Of a stretch of 64,000 nt of DNA, positions 19,990 through 28,148 are shown one piece after another (the stretch's first letter is position 1; every line of letters starts with the position of its first letter). The translations under genes and the position numbers were made by a program. Under the pieces are notes generated by a model. It searched no databases. It worked only from the letters and a program-made list of their open reading frames with translations, and was not told where the DNA came from. The DNA is from Alphaproteobacteria bacterium. GTDB lineage: Bacteria > Pseudomonadota > Alphaproteobacteria > Acetobacterales > Acetobacteraceae. The stretch is taken from NCBI GenBank assembly GCA_016869735.1, contig VGDL01000012.1:1-64000 (forward strand). The letters are read 5' to 3'.

Positions 19990-20304
19990 ATGAGCGACAA
20001 ACGCCCGCCCATCATCATTGACATGACGCCCGAGGGCGAATTCCGCGATCCGCCGCTGCCCCCGGCGCCGCGCGGTTTTGAACGGTTTTTGGCCCGGCTT
20101 GGCGGCGTGGCGACGCTGGTGGCGCTTTCAGCCGGGGGCCTATTATTGGCTGCGGTGGCGCTGCTGGCGATTGGGGTTTTGCTGCCGATTCTTCTCGCAG
20201 CTGGGGCGATTGGCGCCATCACCATCTGGTGGCGGCTCCGCAAGGCGCGGGCGCGCGGCGAAAGCGCCATCATCATAACGCATATTGATCGGCGCGAAGG
20301 CTGA
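19990..20304 (+). CDS. Hypothetical membrane protein
   Basis: 104 residues. A proline-rich acidic N-terminus (TPEGEFRDPPLPPAPRGF) precedes two hydrophobic helices (~37-58, ~60-80) and a basic tail ending in ITHIDRREG. No recognised domain. It ends 4 bp from the convergent LLM gene. The coding signal is consistent across the frame, so it is likely a real inner-membrane protein of unknown function. Confidence 0.6.
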   Translation: MSDKRPPIIIDMTPEGEFRDPPLPPAPRGFERFLARLGGVATLVALSAGGLLLAAVALLAIGVLLPILLAAGAIGAITIWWRLRKARARGESAIIITHIDRREG

Positions 20305-20308
20305 ACGC

Positions 20309-21364
20309 CTATTCCGCCGCCAACGCCGGGGCAACTTCACCCTTCATGCCGAAAACCTCAGCGAGCAGCGAATAGGAACGCTGGCGTGCTGACGCGTCAT
20401 GGCAATGGGTGATCACAGCGAATTCCGAAATGCCGCCATGCGCCGCTGAAAGGGCTTCCAGCTTGGCGCGCACCTGTTCGGGCGTACCGACCATGGCCTG
20501 GGCGCGGATTTGCTCCAACCGCGCCAATTCCAGATCGGAATAGGGATAGGCTTCGGCTTCCTGGACACTCGGCAAGGGCAGGAACATGCCGCGGTCGCGC
20601 TTCAGGCGCCATAATTCGCGGGAACGGAACAGGCGCCGTGCCTCGGCCTCCGTATCCGCGACCAAGCAGAACACGCCAAGCGCGGGATAGGGCGCAGACA
20701 GGCGCGCGGGCAGATCGGGCTTGGGCTGGAAGCTTTGGCGATAGATGTCCATCACCTGTTCGCTACCGCCACCATCGGAAAAGAAATGCGCGAAGCAATA
20801 GGGCAGGCCGAAATAGCCCGCGACCTGCGCACCGTAATCAGAACTGCCCAGCACCCACATTTGCGGGCGAGTCGTCGTGACAGGCTGGGCAATGATGCTG
20901 GCAAAGGGGTGGCCTTCCGGCAGGCCATCGCCGTGCCAGCCCAGGATTTCCATGATCTGATTGGGGAAGCGTTCCGCCGCCCGCGCCGCATCGGGGTTGA
21001 GCGCGAAGGCTGTGCGCCCATCAGAACCCGGCGCGCGACCAACGCCCAAATCAACCCGGCCGGGGGCGATGGCTTCCAGCATGCGGAATTGTTCGGCCAC
21101 CTTCAGCGCACTGTAATGCGGCAGCATGATCCCGGCAGAACCGATGCGAATCCGGCTGGTGGTGGCACCAATGGCGGCCAGCAGGATTTCTGGCGCGCTG
21201 CCGGCATGCGATGCGCTATTGTGATGTTCCGCGCACCAGTAGCGGTTGAAGCCCAAAGCCTCCACATGGCGGGCCAAAGCCAGGGTTTCCTGCACCGCCG
21301 CAGCCGGGCTGCGGCCTGAGACGACCGAGGATTGATCAAGAACGGAAAGGATAAAGCCGGACAT
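20309..21364 (-). CDS. LLM-class flavin-dependent oxidoreductase
   Basis: Luciferase-like monooxygenase family (YhbW/MsnO8-like subgroup), 351 residues from ATG 21364. FILSVLDQSSVVSGRS, RYWCAEHHN, SAPEILLAAIGATTSRIRIG and GSAGIMLPHYSALKVAEQF give the FMN-binding TIM-barrel pattern; RVDLGVGRAPGSDGRT follows. The substrate is unknown and members often act with a separate flavin reductase. An upstream in-frame start at 21388 (MVCANLVP) is possible but gives a non-family extension. It is divergent from guanine deaminase with about 40 bp between starts. Confidence 0.88.
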   Translation of the reverse strand: MSGFILSVLDQSSVVSGRSPAAAVQETLALARHVEALGFNRYWCAEHHNSASHAGSAPEILLAAIGATTSRIRIGSAGIMLPHYSALKVAEQFRMLEAIAPGRVDLGVGRAPGSDGRTAFALNPDAARAAERFPNQIMEILGWHGDGLPEGHPFASIIAQPVTTTRPQMWVLGSSDYGAQVAGYFGLPYCFAHFFSDGGGSEQVMDIYRQSFQPKPDLPARLSAPYPALGVFCLVADTEAEARRLFRSRELWRLKRDRGMFLPLPSVQEAEAYPYSDLELARLEQIRAQAMVGTPEQVRAKLEALSAAHGGISEFAVITHCHDASARQRSYSLLAEVFGMKGEVAPALAAE

Positions 21365-21405
21365 GGGGACAAGGTTAGCGCAAACCACGCCAAGGACAAA
21401 AGCCG

Positions 21406-21870
21406 ATGTATGAAAGCTTCATGCGCCGCGCCATCGCCCTTTCCTGCCAAGGGGTTGAGACAGGCGGCGGCCCCTTCGGCGCCGTGGTGGTGAAGGATGG
21501 TGAGGTCATTGGGGAGGGCATGAACCAGGTGGTCCCTCATGCCGACCCCACCGCCCATGCCGAAATTGTGGCCATTCGCGCCGCCTGCGCGAAGCTTGGT
21601 ACGCATGATCTGGCCGGCGCGGTGATCGTTTCATCATGTGAGCCCTGCCCCATGTGCCTCGGCGCCATTTGGTGGTCGCGTATTGGCCTGGTGGTTTATG
21701 GCAATGGCCGCGCAGACGCTGCGGCGATTGGTTTTGATGATGCGGCGATTTACGCTGAAGTGGCTGCGCCCATCGAAGCGCGCCGCCTGCCGCTACGCCG
21801 CGTGATGGCCGAAGAAGCGCTTTCTGCCTTTCAGCTTTGGCAGGCGAAGCCGGATAAGGTGCCCTATTAG
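21406..21870 (+). CDS. guaD: Guanine deaminase (CDA-fold nucleoside deaminase)
   Basis: 154 residues. The zinc site is complete: His51-Ala-Glu53 in DPTAHAEIVAIR and PCxxC (Cys81, Cys84) in SSCEPCPMCLGAIWW. The N-terminus (FMRRAIALSCQGVETGGGPF) and the C-terminal swapped-segment motif FDDAAIYAEVAAPIEAR resemble Bacillus GuaD rather than TadA. Converts guanine to xanthine in purine salvage. The TAG stop forms the first bases of the following hairpin repeat. Confidence 0.85.
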   Translation: MYESFMRRAIALSCQGVETGGGPFGAVVVKDGEVIGEGMNQVVPHADPTAHAEIVAIRAACAKLGTHDLAGAVIVSSCEPCPMCLGAIWWSRIGLVVYGNGRADAAAIGFDDAAIYAEVAAPIEARRLPLRRVMAEEALSAFQLWQAKPDKVPY

Positions 21871-21968
21871 TGCGTTTTCTACTCACTTCCGTTCACCGAA
21901 AACGCACTAAACTTTTGTTTGGTCGCATTTTCCGAGCCGCGAAGTGATTCCACTTGGCTTGAAAATGC
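21869..21968. repeat. REP-like double-hairpin element between convergent genes
   Basis: A perfect 11-bp stem AGTGCGTTTTC (21869-21879) / GAAAACGCACT (21898-21908) with an 18-nt loop is followed by AAAC-TTTT-GTTT and an 8-bp stem GCATTTTC (21925-21932) / GAAAATGC (21961-21968). The element fills the whole gap between the stops of guanine deaminase and the DUF445 gene. It could terminate transcription from both sides. It resembles extragenic palindromic repeats; copy number elsewhere is unknown. Confidence 0.65.
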
Positions 21969-23240
21969 TCAGTGCGCCACCCGCCCAAACAGCGCCGTCA
22001 GCACCGCAAACAGCACGCCCCCCGCCAGGAAGCCCACCAGCGTGCCATTGATTCGCACATATTGCAGATCGCGCCCCACACGCAGTTCAATCTTTTCAGT
22101 GACTGTCGCCGCATCCCAATTCGTCACCACGCCGGCGATGAAATCGGCAAGCTGCACCTGCGCTGAGGGGAGCAGCGTCATCAGCACGCCCTCGGCCGCG
22201 CGATTGAGCCGCTCACGCGCCCGCTCATCTTCCGCGAGCAAACTGCCAGCATTGGCGAAAATGCCCGACAGCAAGGCAACACTCCGCCCATCCGGCCGTG
22301 CGGCATCTGCGGCCAAGGCAATTTTCAGCCGGTCCCAGACATCCATCAGCCAAGCGGCGACAGAAGGATGGGAAAGCGCTTCACGCATCAGGCGGCCAAT
22401 GGCGGCTGCGCGTTCAGGATCGGTTTCCAGTTTTTCGATCTCGCGCGCCAGCCATTCGGCGAAGGCAGCGCGCAAATCAGAATCATCGGGGCCGATCTTT
22501 TCCAATTCGGTGTTGATGGCGCCAAGAATACGCCGCGCAATTGCTGCACCGGCAATCCACCCCACCAAGGCGCCACCTTCCGCACGCACCCGCGCTTCAA
22601 TGGCCGCGCGGAGCGCTTCTTCCCGCGCTGCCAGCAGCACTTTCAACTGACCGATAGCCAAGCTGAAAACTTCCTGATGCTGACCCGAAGCCACCGCCGC
22701 GCGCAGAATCCGCGCCAGCAAACGCGCACCAGCAGGGCCGGAGACAATCCGGGGCAGCAAGCGCGCCAGCAGGCGCCGCGCCCTGCCATCTTCCAGGCTC
22801 GCCAGGATACGGGGCAGGCTTGCGGATAGTGCCATGGCAGCGCGGCGTGAGGCTTCAGGGTCCCGCAAAAACCCTTCCAGGATGCGCGCCAGATCAAGCT
22901 TTGCGAGCACGCGGCGCACTTCGCCTTCGGTGAAGACATGGCCTGCGACAAAACGCCCCAGCCCGCGACCGAGCCTATCCTTCTGATTGGGGATGATGGC
23001 GGTATGGGGAATGGGCAGGCCAAGCGGGCGGCGAAACAGCGCCGTGACCGCAAACCAATCGGCAAGCCCGCCGACCAGCCCGGCCTTGGCGGCGGCTTGC
23101 AGCATTTCGGCCCAATAGCCTGGCGGTAATTGGTAGCTGAACAGAATAAGCGCAGCCATGGCCACCAGCAAACCAGTCGCAAAGGCGCGATGGCGTTTGA
23201 GCGTCAGGCGAAGTGCTGCATCCGGGTCATGATCCGACAT
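21969..23240 (-). CDS. DUF445 family membrane-anchored protein
   Basis: 423 residues. A TM segment at ~18-38 (GLLVAMAALILFSYQLP) is followed by the DUF445 signature AAKAGLVGGLADWFAVTALF then RRPLGLPIPHTAIIPNQKDR. A long amphipathic helical middle leads to a C-terminal TM (~397-418). The family is related to YheB/YjiN, of unknown function, possibly in membrane organisation. Transcribed toward guaD and divergent from the flagellin region. Confidence 0.88.
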   Translation of the reverse strand: MSDHDPDAALRLTLKRHRAFATGLLVAMAALILFSYQLPPGYWAEMLQAAAKAGLVGGLADWFAVTALFRRPLGLPIPHTAIIPNQKDRLGRGLGRFVAGHVFTEGEVRRVLAKLDLARILEGFLRDPEASRRAAMALSASLPRILASLEDGRARRLLARLLPRIVSGPAGARLLARILRAAVASGQHQEVFSLAIGQLKVLLAAREEALRAAIEARVRAEGGALVGWIAGAAIARRILGAINTELEKIGPDDSDLRAAFAEWLAREIEKLETDPERAAAIGRLMREALSHPSVAAWLMDVWDRLKIALAADAARPDGRSVALLSGIFANAGSLLAEDERARERLNRAAEGVLMTLLPSAQVQLADFIAGVVTNWDAATVTEKIELRVGRDLQYVRINGTLVGFLAGGVLFAVLTALFGRVAH

Positions 23241-23633
23241 GGCGCTTGGATAGCCCAGAAGCCCCTTGATCGGGAAGCATCAGAAGCGACCCGGCTGGCC
23301 ATCGCCGCAATTTCTCATCAACCAATGAGCATCCGCGTGATTGAAGGTCACGCGATGGCGATCAACCAAAAGATGCCTGATCTGATTTTTTGGTAAAATT
23401 ATCCTTAAGCCAAATCGTCCTACAGATTCGCTTTCCTGATAACGGCCGCAATATTCGGATTCACAGAAGGGTTAAAAGACTAATGCAGATATTTCAGGGA
23501 TCTTCATGGATATTTTCAGAGATCATTCAATCTTCTTCGTCATCATGGCTTCATTCGCAAGAAGCGGATGCAACCAGACCTTCTAGCCACCTTGGATGGG
23601 GCGTTGGTCATGTCTTGGAAGGGGAATACCCCA
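23241..23633 (+). promoter_or_regulatory. AT-rich flagellin promoter/leader region
   Basis: 393 bp with no convincing gene between the divergent DUF445 and flagellin starts. It is clearly more AT-rich than its surroundings. It holds an imperfect direct repeat, GATATTTCAGGGATC (23488-23502) and GATATTTTCAGAGATC (23509-23524). GGAAGGGG at 23617-23624 is the flagellin ribosome site. I found no good sigma28 (TAAA-N15-GCCGATAA) or sigma54 (GG-N10-GC) match. Since FlbT is encoded downstream, this leader is a candidate target for FlbT post-transcriptional control (inference). Confidence 0.5.
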
Positions 23634-24455
23634 ATGGCTATGAATTCAGTGAATACGAATATCAGCTCCATGGTGGCGCTTCAGTCTTTGAACCGCACAT
23701 CAGACCAGCTTTCCGTTGTGCAGAAGCGCATTTCAACGGGCTTTCGCGTTGCTGACGCGAAGGATGATGGCGGCGCCTTTGCCGTGACCCAGGCGGTTCG
23801 CGCAGATGTCGCTGGCTTGACCGCCGCAAATGAACAGCTGGGCGGCACCAAAGGTGTTCTTGATACGACTTTTGCCGCTTTGGGTAAGATTTCAGAATCT
23901 ATGGTCAAGGTTCGCGAAACCCTGACCCGTATGGCGGATGGCACGCTCAATTCCGAGCAATTCGACCAATACTCTGCGCAATACACCGCCCTGCGCACCC
24001 AGATCCAGAACTTCGTCGCTGACGCCACGTATAATGGCCGGACCCTGCTGGATACTGCAGATGGCAATATCGTGACGAAGCGCAATGAAGCGGGCGATAC
24101 CTTCACGGTCACGGCGATTGATGGGGCGACCGATCTGGTGGTGGCTGCGGCCCCTGCCACCGTTACCGCCGCGCAGACTGCCCTGGCGGCTGGCGGGGAT
24201 TTCGAAACCGTTGAAAGCGCGATTGCCGATGCCCTGAACCAGTTCGGGTCTGACAGCAATTATATTGACGCGCAGATCCGCTACAACAAGGACAAGGTTG
24301 ACGCGATGGAAGGCGGGCTTGGTGCGCTGATTGATGCGGATCTCGCGAAGGAAAGCGCCAAGCTGCAGTCCCTGCAGATCCGCCAGCAGCTCGGCACACA
24401 GGCGATGTCCATTGCCAATCAGGCACCGCAGACCCTGCTCAGCTTGTTCCGGTAA
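23634..24455 (+). CDS. Flagellin
   Basis: Flagellar filament subunit, 273 residues from ATG 23634, which has GGAAGGGG 9 nt upstream and begins MAMNSVNTNISSMVALQSL. The conserved N-terminal D0/D1 helices include VQKRISTGFRVADAKDDGGA, and the C-terminus ESAKLQSLQIRQQLGTQAMS then ANQAPQTLLSLFR is classic. The central variable domain is very short (~40 residues around AGDTFTVTAIDG), as in small alphaproteobacterial flagellins. Exported by the flagellar type III system without a cleaved signal. The upstream in-frame Met at 23568 is unlikely. Confidence 0.95.
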   Translation: MAMNSVNTNISSMVALQSLNRTSDQLSVVQKRISTGFRVADAKDDGGAFAVTQAVRADVAGLTAANEQLGGTKGVLDTTFAALGKISESMVKVRETLTRMADGTLNSEQFDQYSAQYTALRTQIQNFVADATYNGRTLLDTADGNIVTKRNEAGDTFTVTAIDGATDLVVAAAPATVTAAQTALAAGGDFETVESAIADALNQFGSDSNYIDAQIRYNKDKVDAMEGGLGALIDADLAKESAKLQSLQIRQQLGTQAMSIANQAPQTLLSLFR

Positions 24456-24462
24456 TTACCTC

Positions 24463-24489
24463 GGCGGCCTCGCTTTCGGCGGGGCCGCC
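24463..24489 (+). terminator. Intergenic mRNA hairpin between flagellin and flbT
   Basis: GGCGGCCTCGC (24463-24473), loop TTTCG, GCGGGGCCGCC (24479-24489): an 11-bp stem including one U-G pair. No T-run follows, so it is probably not a full intrinsic terminator. It is more likely a 3'-end stabiliser or partial attenuator that keeps flagellin mRNA in excess over flbT-flaF. Confidence 0.5.
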
Positions 24490-24509
24490 TCCATTTGCGG
24501 GAGACAAAA

Positions 24510-24941
24510 ATGTCCACCCTTGTTCTTGAATTGCGCCAGGGCGACATGATGATCGTCAATGAAGCGCCCATACGTTTCCGCAATCGCGCCCGCATTGAAT
24601 TGACCGCACGCGCGCGGTTTCTCTTCGGCAAGCAGTTGATGACACCGGAGATGGCGAACTCCCCTGCCCGTCGCATCTATTTCGCGCTGCAAACCGCCTA
24701 TATCGGTGACCATGATGAGCGGAAGATTGGGCTTGATCTTGCCCGGAATCTTATTAAAGGATTCTGCGAAGCCACTACCTCTGACATGGTGCGTGAAATT
24801 CTTGACCGTACGTTGAAGTCGGCCGAGGCTGATCAATGCTATCAAGCCTTGAAGCTTGCGCGCCGCGTGATGCGTCATGAGGAAGTGGTACTTGGCCTCA
24901 GCCCTGTTGCATCCGTATCTGTATCGGATGATGTGGCATGA
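24510..24941 (+). CDS. flbT: Flagellar biosynthesis repressor FlbT
   Basis: 143 residues from ATG 24510 with GGGAGA upstream. LVLELRQGDMMIVNEAPIRF then RARIELTARARFLFGKQLM is the FlbT N-terminal signature. In Caulobacter FlbT binds the 5' leader of flagellin mRNA and promotes its decay when the hook is incomplete; in other alphaproteobacteria it can activate. It is 54 bp after flagellin and overlaps flaF by 4 bp. Confidence 0.93.
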   Translation: MSTLVLELRQGDMMIVNEAPIRFRNRARIELTARARFLFGKQLMTPEMANSPARRIYFALQTAYIGDHDERKIGLDLARNLIKGFCEATTSDMVREILDRTLKSAEADQCYQALKLARRVMRHEEVVLGLSPVASVSVSDDVA

Positions 24942-25273
24942 ATATGTTGCATGCCCGCCGGGCATATCAAATGACGCGCCAGACCATGAATCCGCGCGAA
25001 CAGGAAGCAGATGTTTTCCGCCGCGTGACCGGCGCTCTCAAGGCTGGGCTTGAACAGGAAGGCATCGCCCGGGCGCGCGCCATTGCGGATAATCGGCGGC
25101 TTTGGATCGCCCTTGAAGCTTCAGTGCGCCACCCAGCCAATCAATTGCCGCAACAAACCAAATTGGCCATGTTGGGTGTTGGCAGGGCGGTGTTGCGGGA
25201 AATGGAGAATGCCAAGCCGGATTTGGCTTTCCTCATTGACATGAACGAGCAATTGGCCGCTGGTCTTGGCTGA
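24938..25273 (+). CDS. flaF: Flagellar biosynthesis regulator FlaF
   Basis: 111 residues. The N-terminus ARRAYQMTRQTMNPREQEAD and helical ALEASVRHPANQLPQQTKLA then NAKPDLAFLIDMNEQLAAGL match FlaF. FlaF promotes flagellin translation or secretion and acts opposite to FlbT in Caulobacter. ATGA overlap with flbT supports coupled translation. No other flagellar genes are in the window, so the structural operons are elsewhere. Confidence 0.92.
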   Translation: MNMLHARRAYQMTRQTMNPREQEADVFRRVTGALKAGLEQEGIARARAIADNRRLWIALEASVRHPANQLPQQTKLAMLGVGRAVLREMENAKPDLAFLIDMNEQLAAGLG

Positions 25274-25331
25274 CACGCAACAAGCGATTTGGTGTATCGC
25301 CGCTTAAAGGTGCACTGATCCGTCTTGGCAT

Positions 25332-26501
25332 TCAAGCACGCAAATGGCCGGGATTGAATAGGCCGAAGGGGTCCAGCGCATCCTTCATGCGCTGTTCTAT
25401 CCGATGCAGCGCATCATTCACCCCTGGCAAGACAGGCACGGAAAGGCGCAAGGCATCGGGCGCCCGAAACAGCATGGCAGCACCGCCTTCCGCGCGCGCG
25501 GCTTCAGTGATCGCATGATGATTGCTGGGGCTGGGCGTTGCTGCAATCCAAACAAGCCCGCCGCCCCAATCCAGCATGCTGCGCCCACCAATCCTGCGTG
25601 CAATCGCTGCGATTCCCGGTCCGACGGAAGGGCGCACCGAAACCCGCCAAAGCGCTTCATCGACACGGAGCTGAAGCGGCTCCACTTCCCGCACATTGCG
25701 CCAGAAGACGCGGCTTTCACCCTCATCCCCCATGCGTTGCGCACCAAAGCTATCCAGCAAGTCTCGCAGCTTTGCCATACGATAAGTGACTGAAGCGGCG
25801 AAGTCCTCAATCCTGAGGGCCGCAAGGACATGATTGGTGCGGGGCAATGCCGCGGCAGCCGAAACGCCAAACGGGCTGCCAAGCCCTGCGGAAAGTGCGG
25901 CCACCGCAGTGGTAAGATCCGGCGTTTCGATGAATAGCGTCGCACTGGTTTCAGGCGCGGGCAGCACCTTCAGAGTCACTTCGGTGATCACACCAAGCGT
26001 CCCATAGGAACCCGACAGCAGCTTGCACAAATCAAGCCCTGTCACGTTTTTCAATACACGGCCACCGGAACGAATGGCTTCGCCAGCGCCATTGATGAAG
26101 CGCATCCCCATCACGTGATCACGCGTCGCACCCCAGGCAACACGACGTGGCCCGGAAAGATTGGCCGCCACCACCCCCCCAATACTGGGCGGCGCCGATG
26201 TACCGAAAATCCCGTTCAAATAGGGCGATTCAGCAACAAGCTGTTGGCCTTTTTCGGCGACCGCCGCTTCAATCTCGGCAAGTACCGTTCCAGCGCGCGC
26301 GCTGATGATAAGCTCCGCCGGGCGGTAAAGCGTAACACCTGAAAGCGCCCGCGTGGAAAGGTTGCGCGCGGCCTGCACCGGGCGCAGGAGGCCAGGTTTC
26401 GACCCCTGGCCGGTAATGGCAAGCGGCTCACGCGCCGCGCGTGCCGACTGCACCGCATCAATAATCCCGGCCTCATCCACCGGCGCGATCGGGGCACTCA
26501 T
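25332..26501 (-). CDS. glcE: Glycolate oxidase FAD-binding subunit GlcE
   Basis: 389 residues with a VAO/PCMH-type FAD domain in the N-terminal half: LAITGQGSKPGLLRP, LYRPAELIISARAGT, then GGVVAANLSGPRRVAWGATR and LKNVTGLDLCKLLSGSYGTL. It pairs with GlcD and GlcF to oxidise glycolate (or D-lactate) to glyoxylate, feeding electrons to quinone. The start overlaps the glcD stop by 4 bp. The expected third gene, glcF, is not downstream; the next gene is the convergent flaF. Confidence 0.92.
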   Translation of the reverse strand: MSAPIAPVDEAGIIDAVQSARAAREPLAITGQGSKPGLLRPVQAARNLSTRALSGVTLYRPAELIISARAGTVLAEIEAAVAEKGQQLVAESPYLNGIFGTSAPPSIGGVVAANLSGPRRVAWGATRDHVMGMRFINGAGEAIRSGGRVLKNVTGLDLCKLLSGSYGTLGVITEVTLKVLPAPETSATLFIETPDLTTAVAALSAGLGSPFGVSAAAALPRTNHVLAALRIEDFAASVTYRMAKLRDLLDSFGAQRMGDEGESRVFWRNVREVEPLQLRVDEALWRVSVRPSVGPGIAAIARRIGGRSMLDWGGGLVWIAATPSPSNHHAITEAARAEGGAAMLFRAPDALRLSVPVLPGVNDALHRIEQRMKDALDPFGLFNPGHLRA

Positions 26502-27946
26502 TCCGCAGCGATCGCCGGCGCCAGCGCGCCTTGCAGCGGAAACACCTTGGCGGGATTGAGCAGCCAGGCAGGGTCAAAAACCGATTTGATGGCGCGTTGC
26601 TGCGCCAATTCATGCGGTTGGAATTGCACATTCATCAAATCGCGCTTTTCCACGCCAACACCATGCTCGCCGGTCAGGCAACCACCAACCTCAACGCAAA
26701 GCTTGAGGATATCGGCGCCGAAAGCCTCGGCCCGGCGGAAACTATCCGCGTCATTGGCATCAAACATGATCAAGGGATGCAGGTTGCCATCCCCGGCGTG
26801 GAATACATTCGCCACCTTCAAGCCGTATTGATCACTCATCTCCCCAATGCGCTTCAGCACGCGGGGCAATTCACTGGTTGGGATGGTCCCATCCATGCAC
26901 AAATAATCCGGGCTGATGCGCCCAACCGCGCCAAAGGCCCCCTTGCGGCCCTTCCAGATGGCAAGGCTTTGTTCCGCCGTTTCAGCAACCTTCAGGCTGA
27001 TCGGATCAAACCGCGCACAGATATCCTTGATGCGCGCCAGGAGGGCATCCTGTTCTGCCACGCTGCCTTCCACTTCAATGATGAGCATGGCTTCCGCATC
27101 CAGCGGATAACCCGCATGGGCAAACGCCTCACAGGCATGAATGCAGGGCTTGTCCATGAATTCCAGGGCCACGGGAATAATGCCGCTGCCAATGATGGCA
27201 TCCACCGCACTGCCTGCGATTTCAATTGAATTGAAGGCAGCCAGCATGGCGCGCGCGCCTTCGGGGCTGCGCAGAATACGTACCGTCACTTCCGTCACGA
27301 TGCCCAATTGGCCTTCACTGCCCGTGATCAGCCCAAGCCAATCATAGCCCGCGGCATCCAGATAAGTGCCGCCAATTTCCAGCACCTCACCTTCAATGGT
27401 CACGAATTTCACGCCGAGCAGGTTATTCGCTGTCACGCCATATTTCAGGCAATGCGCGCCACCCGAATTCATCATCACATTGCCGCCAATCATGCAGGCA
27501 AGCTGGGATGATGGATCGGGGGCATAGAAAAACCCCTCACCCTCTACGGCTTTGGTGATGCCGATATTGGTCACGCCTGCACCAACCACCGCGTAACGAT
27601 CCGCATAATTGATGTCATGAATGGCATTGAGCCGCATCAGCCCCACCACCACGGCATCGGCCAAGGGCAGCGCACCACCGGAAAGACTGGTCCCCGCGCC
27701 ACGCGGCACCACGCGAATACCCTGTTCATGGCAATAGCGCAGCACGGCAGCAACCTGTTCGGTCGAGGAAGGCAAAACCACCGCAAGCGGCATTTGCCGA
27801 TAGGCGGCCAGCCCATCCGTTTCATAGGGTTTCAGCCGAATACCTTCAGATATCACCCCATCCCCAGGGACAAGCGCAGCCAAAGCCGCGATAATTTCCG
27901 CGCGGCGGGCGAGAATCTCAGGCTTTGGGGCGGGTAGAGCGATCAT
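26498..27946 (-). CDS. glcD: Glycolate oxidase FAD subunit GlcD
   Basis: 482 residues from ATG 27946 with AGGA upstream. FAD-binding PCMH domain: VVPRGAGTSLSGGALPLADA, VGAGVTNIGITKAV, DPSSQLACMIGGNVMMNSGG, followed by GLITGSEGQLGIVTEVTVRI. The C-terminal FAD-oxidase cap shows FHAGDGNLHPLIMFD and GGCLTGEHGVGVEKRDLM. Catalytic flavoprotein of the GlcDEF complex. The frame extends upstream to 28096 without family similarity. Confidence 0.94.
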   Translation of the reverse strand: MIALPAPKPEILARRAEIIAALAALVPGDGVISEGIRLKPYETDGLAAYRQMPLAVVLPSSTEQVAAVLRYCHEQGIRVVPRGAGTSLSGGALPLADAVVVGLMRLNAIHDINYADRYAVVGAGVTNIGITKAVEGEGFFYAPDPSSQLACMIGGNVMMNSGGAHCLKYGVTANNLLGVKFVTIEGEVLEIGGTYLDAAGYDWLGLITGSEGQLGIVTEVTVRILRSPEGARAMLAAFNSIEIAGSAVDAIIGSGIIPVALEFMDKPCIHACEAFAHAGYPLDAEAMLIIEVEGSVAEQDALLARIKDICARFDPISLKVAETAEQSLAIWKGRKGAFGAVGRISPDYLCMDGTIPTSELPRVLKRIGEMSDQYGLKVANVFHAGDGNLHPLIMFDANDADSFRRAEAFGADILKLCVEVGGCLTGEHGVGVEKRDLMNVQFQPHELAQQRAIKSVFDPAWLLNPAKVFPLQGALAPAIAAE

Positions 27947-28148
27947 GGCGGCATTCCTGTGGCTTTCGGGAAAATGCACATCTGCCCCGTCATGGGCAAG
28001 GGCCAGGTGCGACTGGCGGGCAAGCCCCCCTTGGCAGCGCGCATTGCTGCCGGCCCCGCACGACCTGTTTCGCTGGTTTGTCTGCGATGCGGGCAAATGG
28101 CCAGCGTCGCGGCTAGCCCACCAGTATTACGCCGCTTTCAACCGTGCA

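Noticed and set aside
23241-23633. Sigma28 or sigma54 promoter upstream of flagellin
   Set aside because: CCTGATAA near 23437 resembles part of a sigma28 -10, but no TAAA lies at the proper distance, and no GG-N10-GC core fits.
27947-28148. Possible small gene or regulatory element in the 200-bp gap upstream of glcD
   Set aside because: No conserved frame, palindrome or clear promoter was seen apart from the glcD ribosome site.
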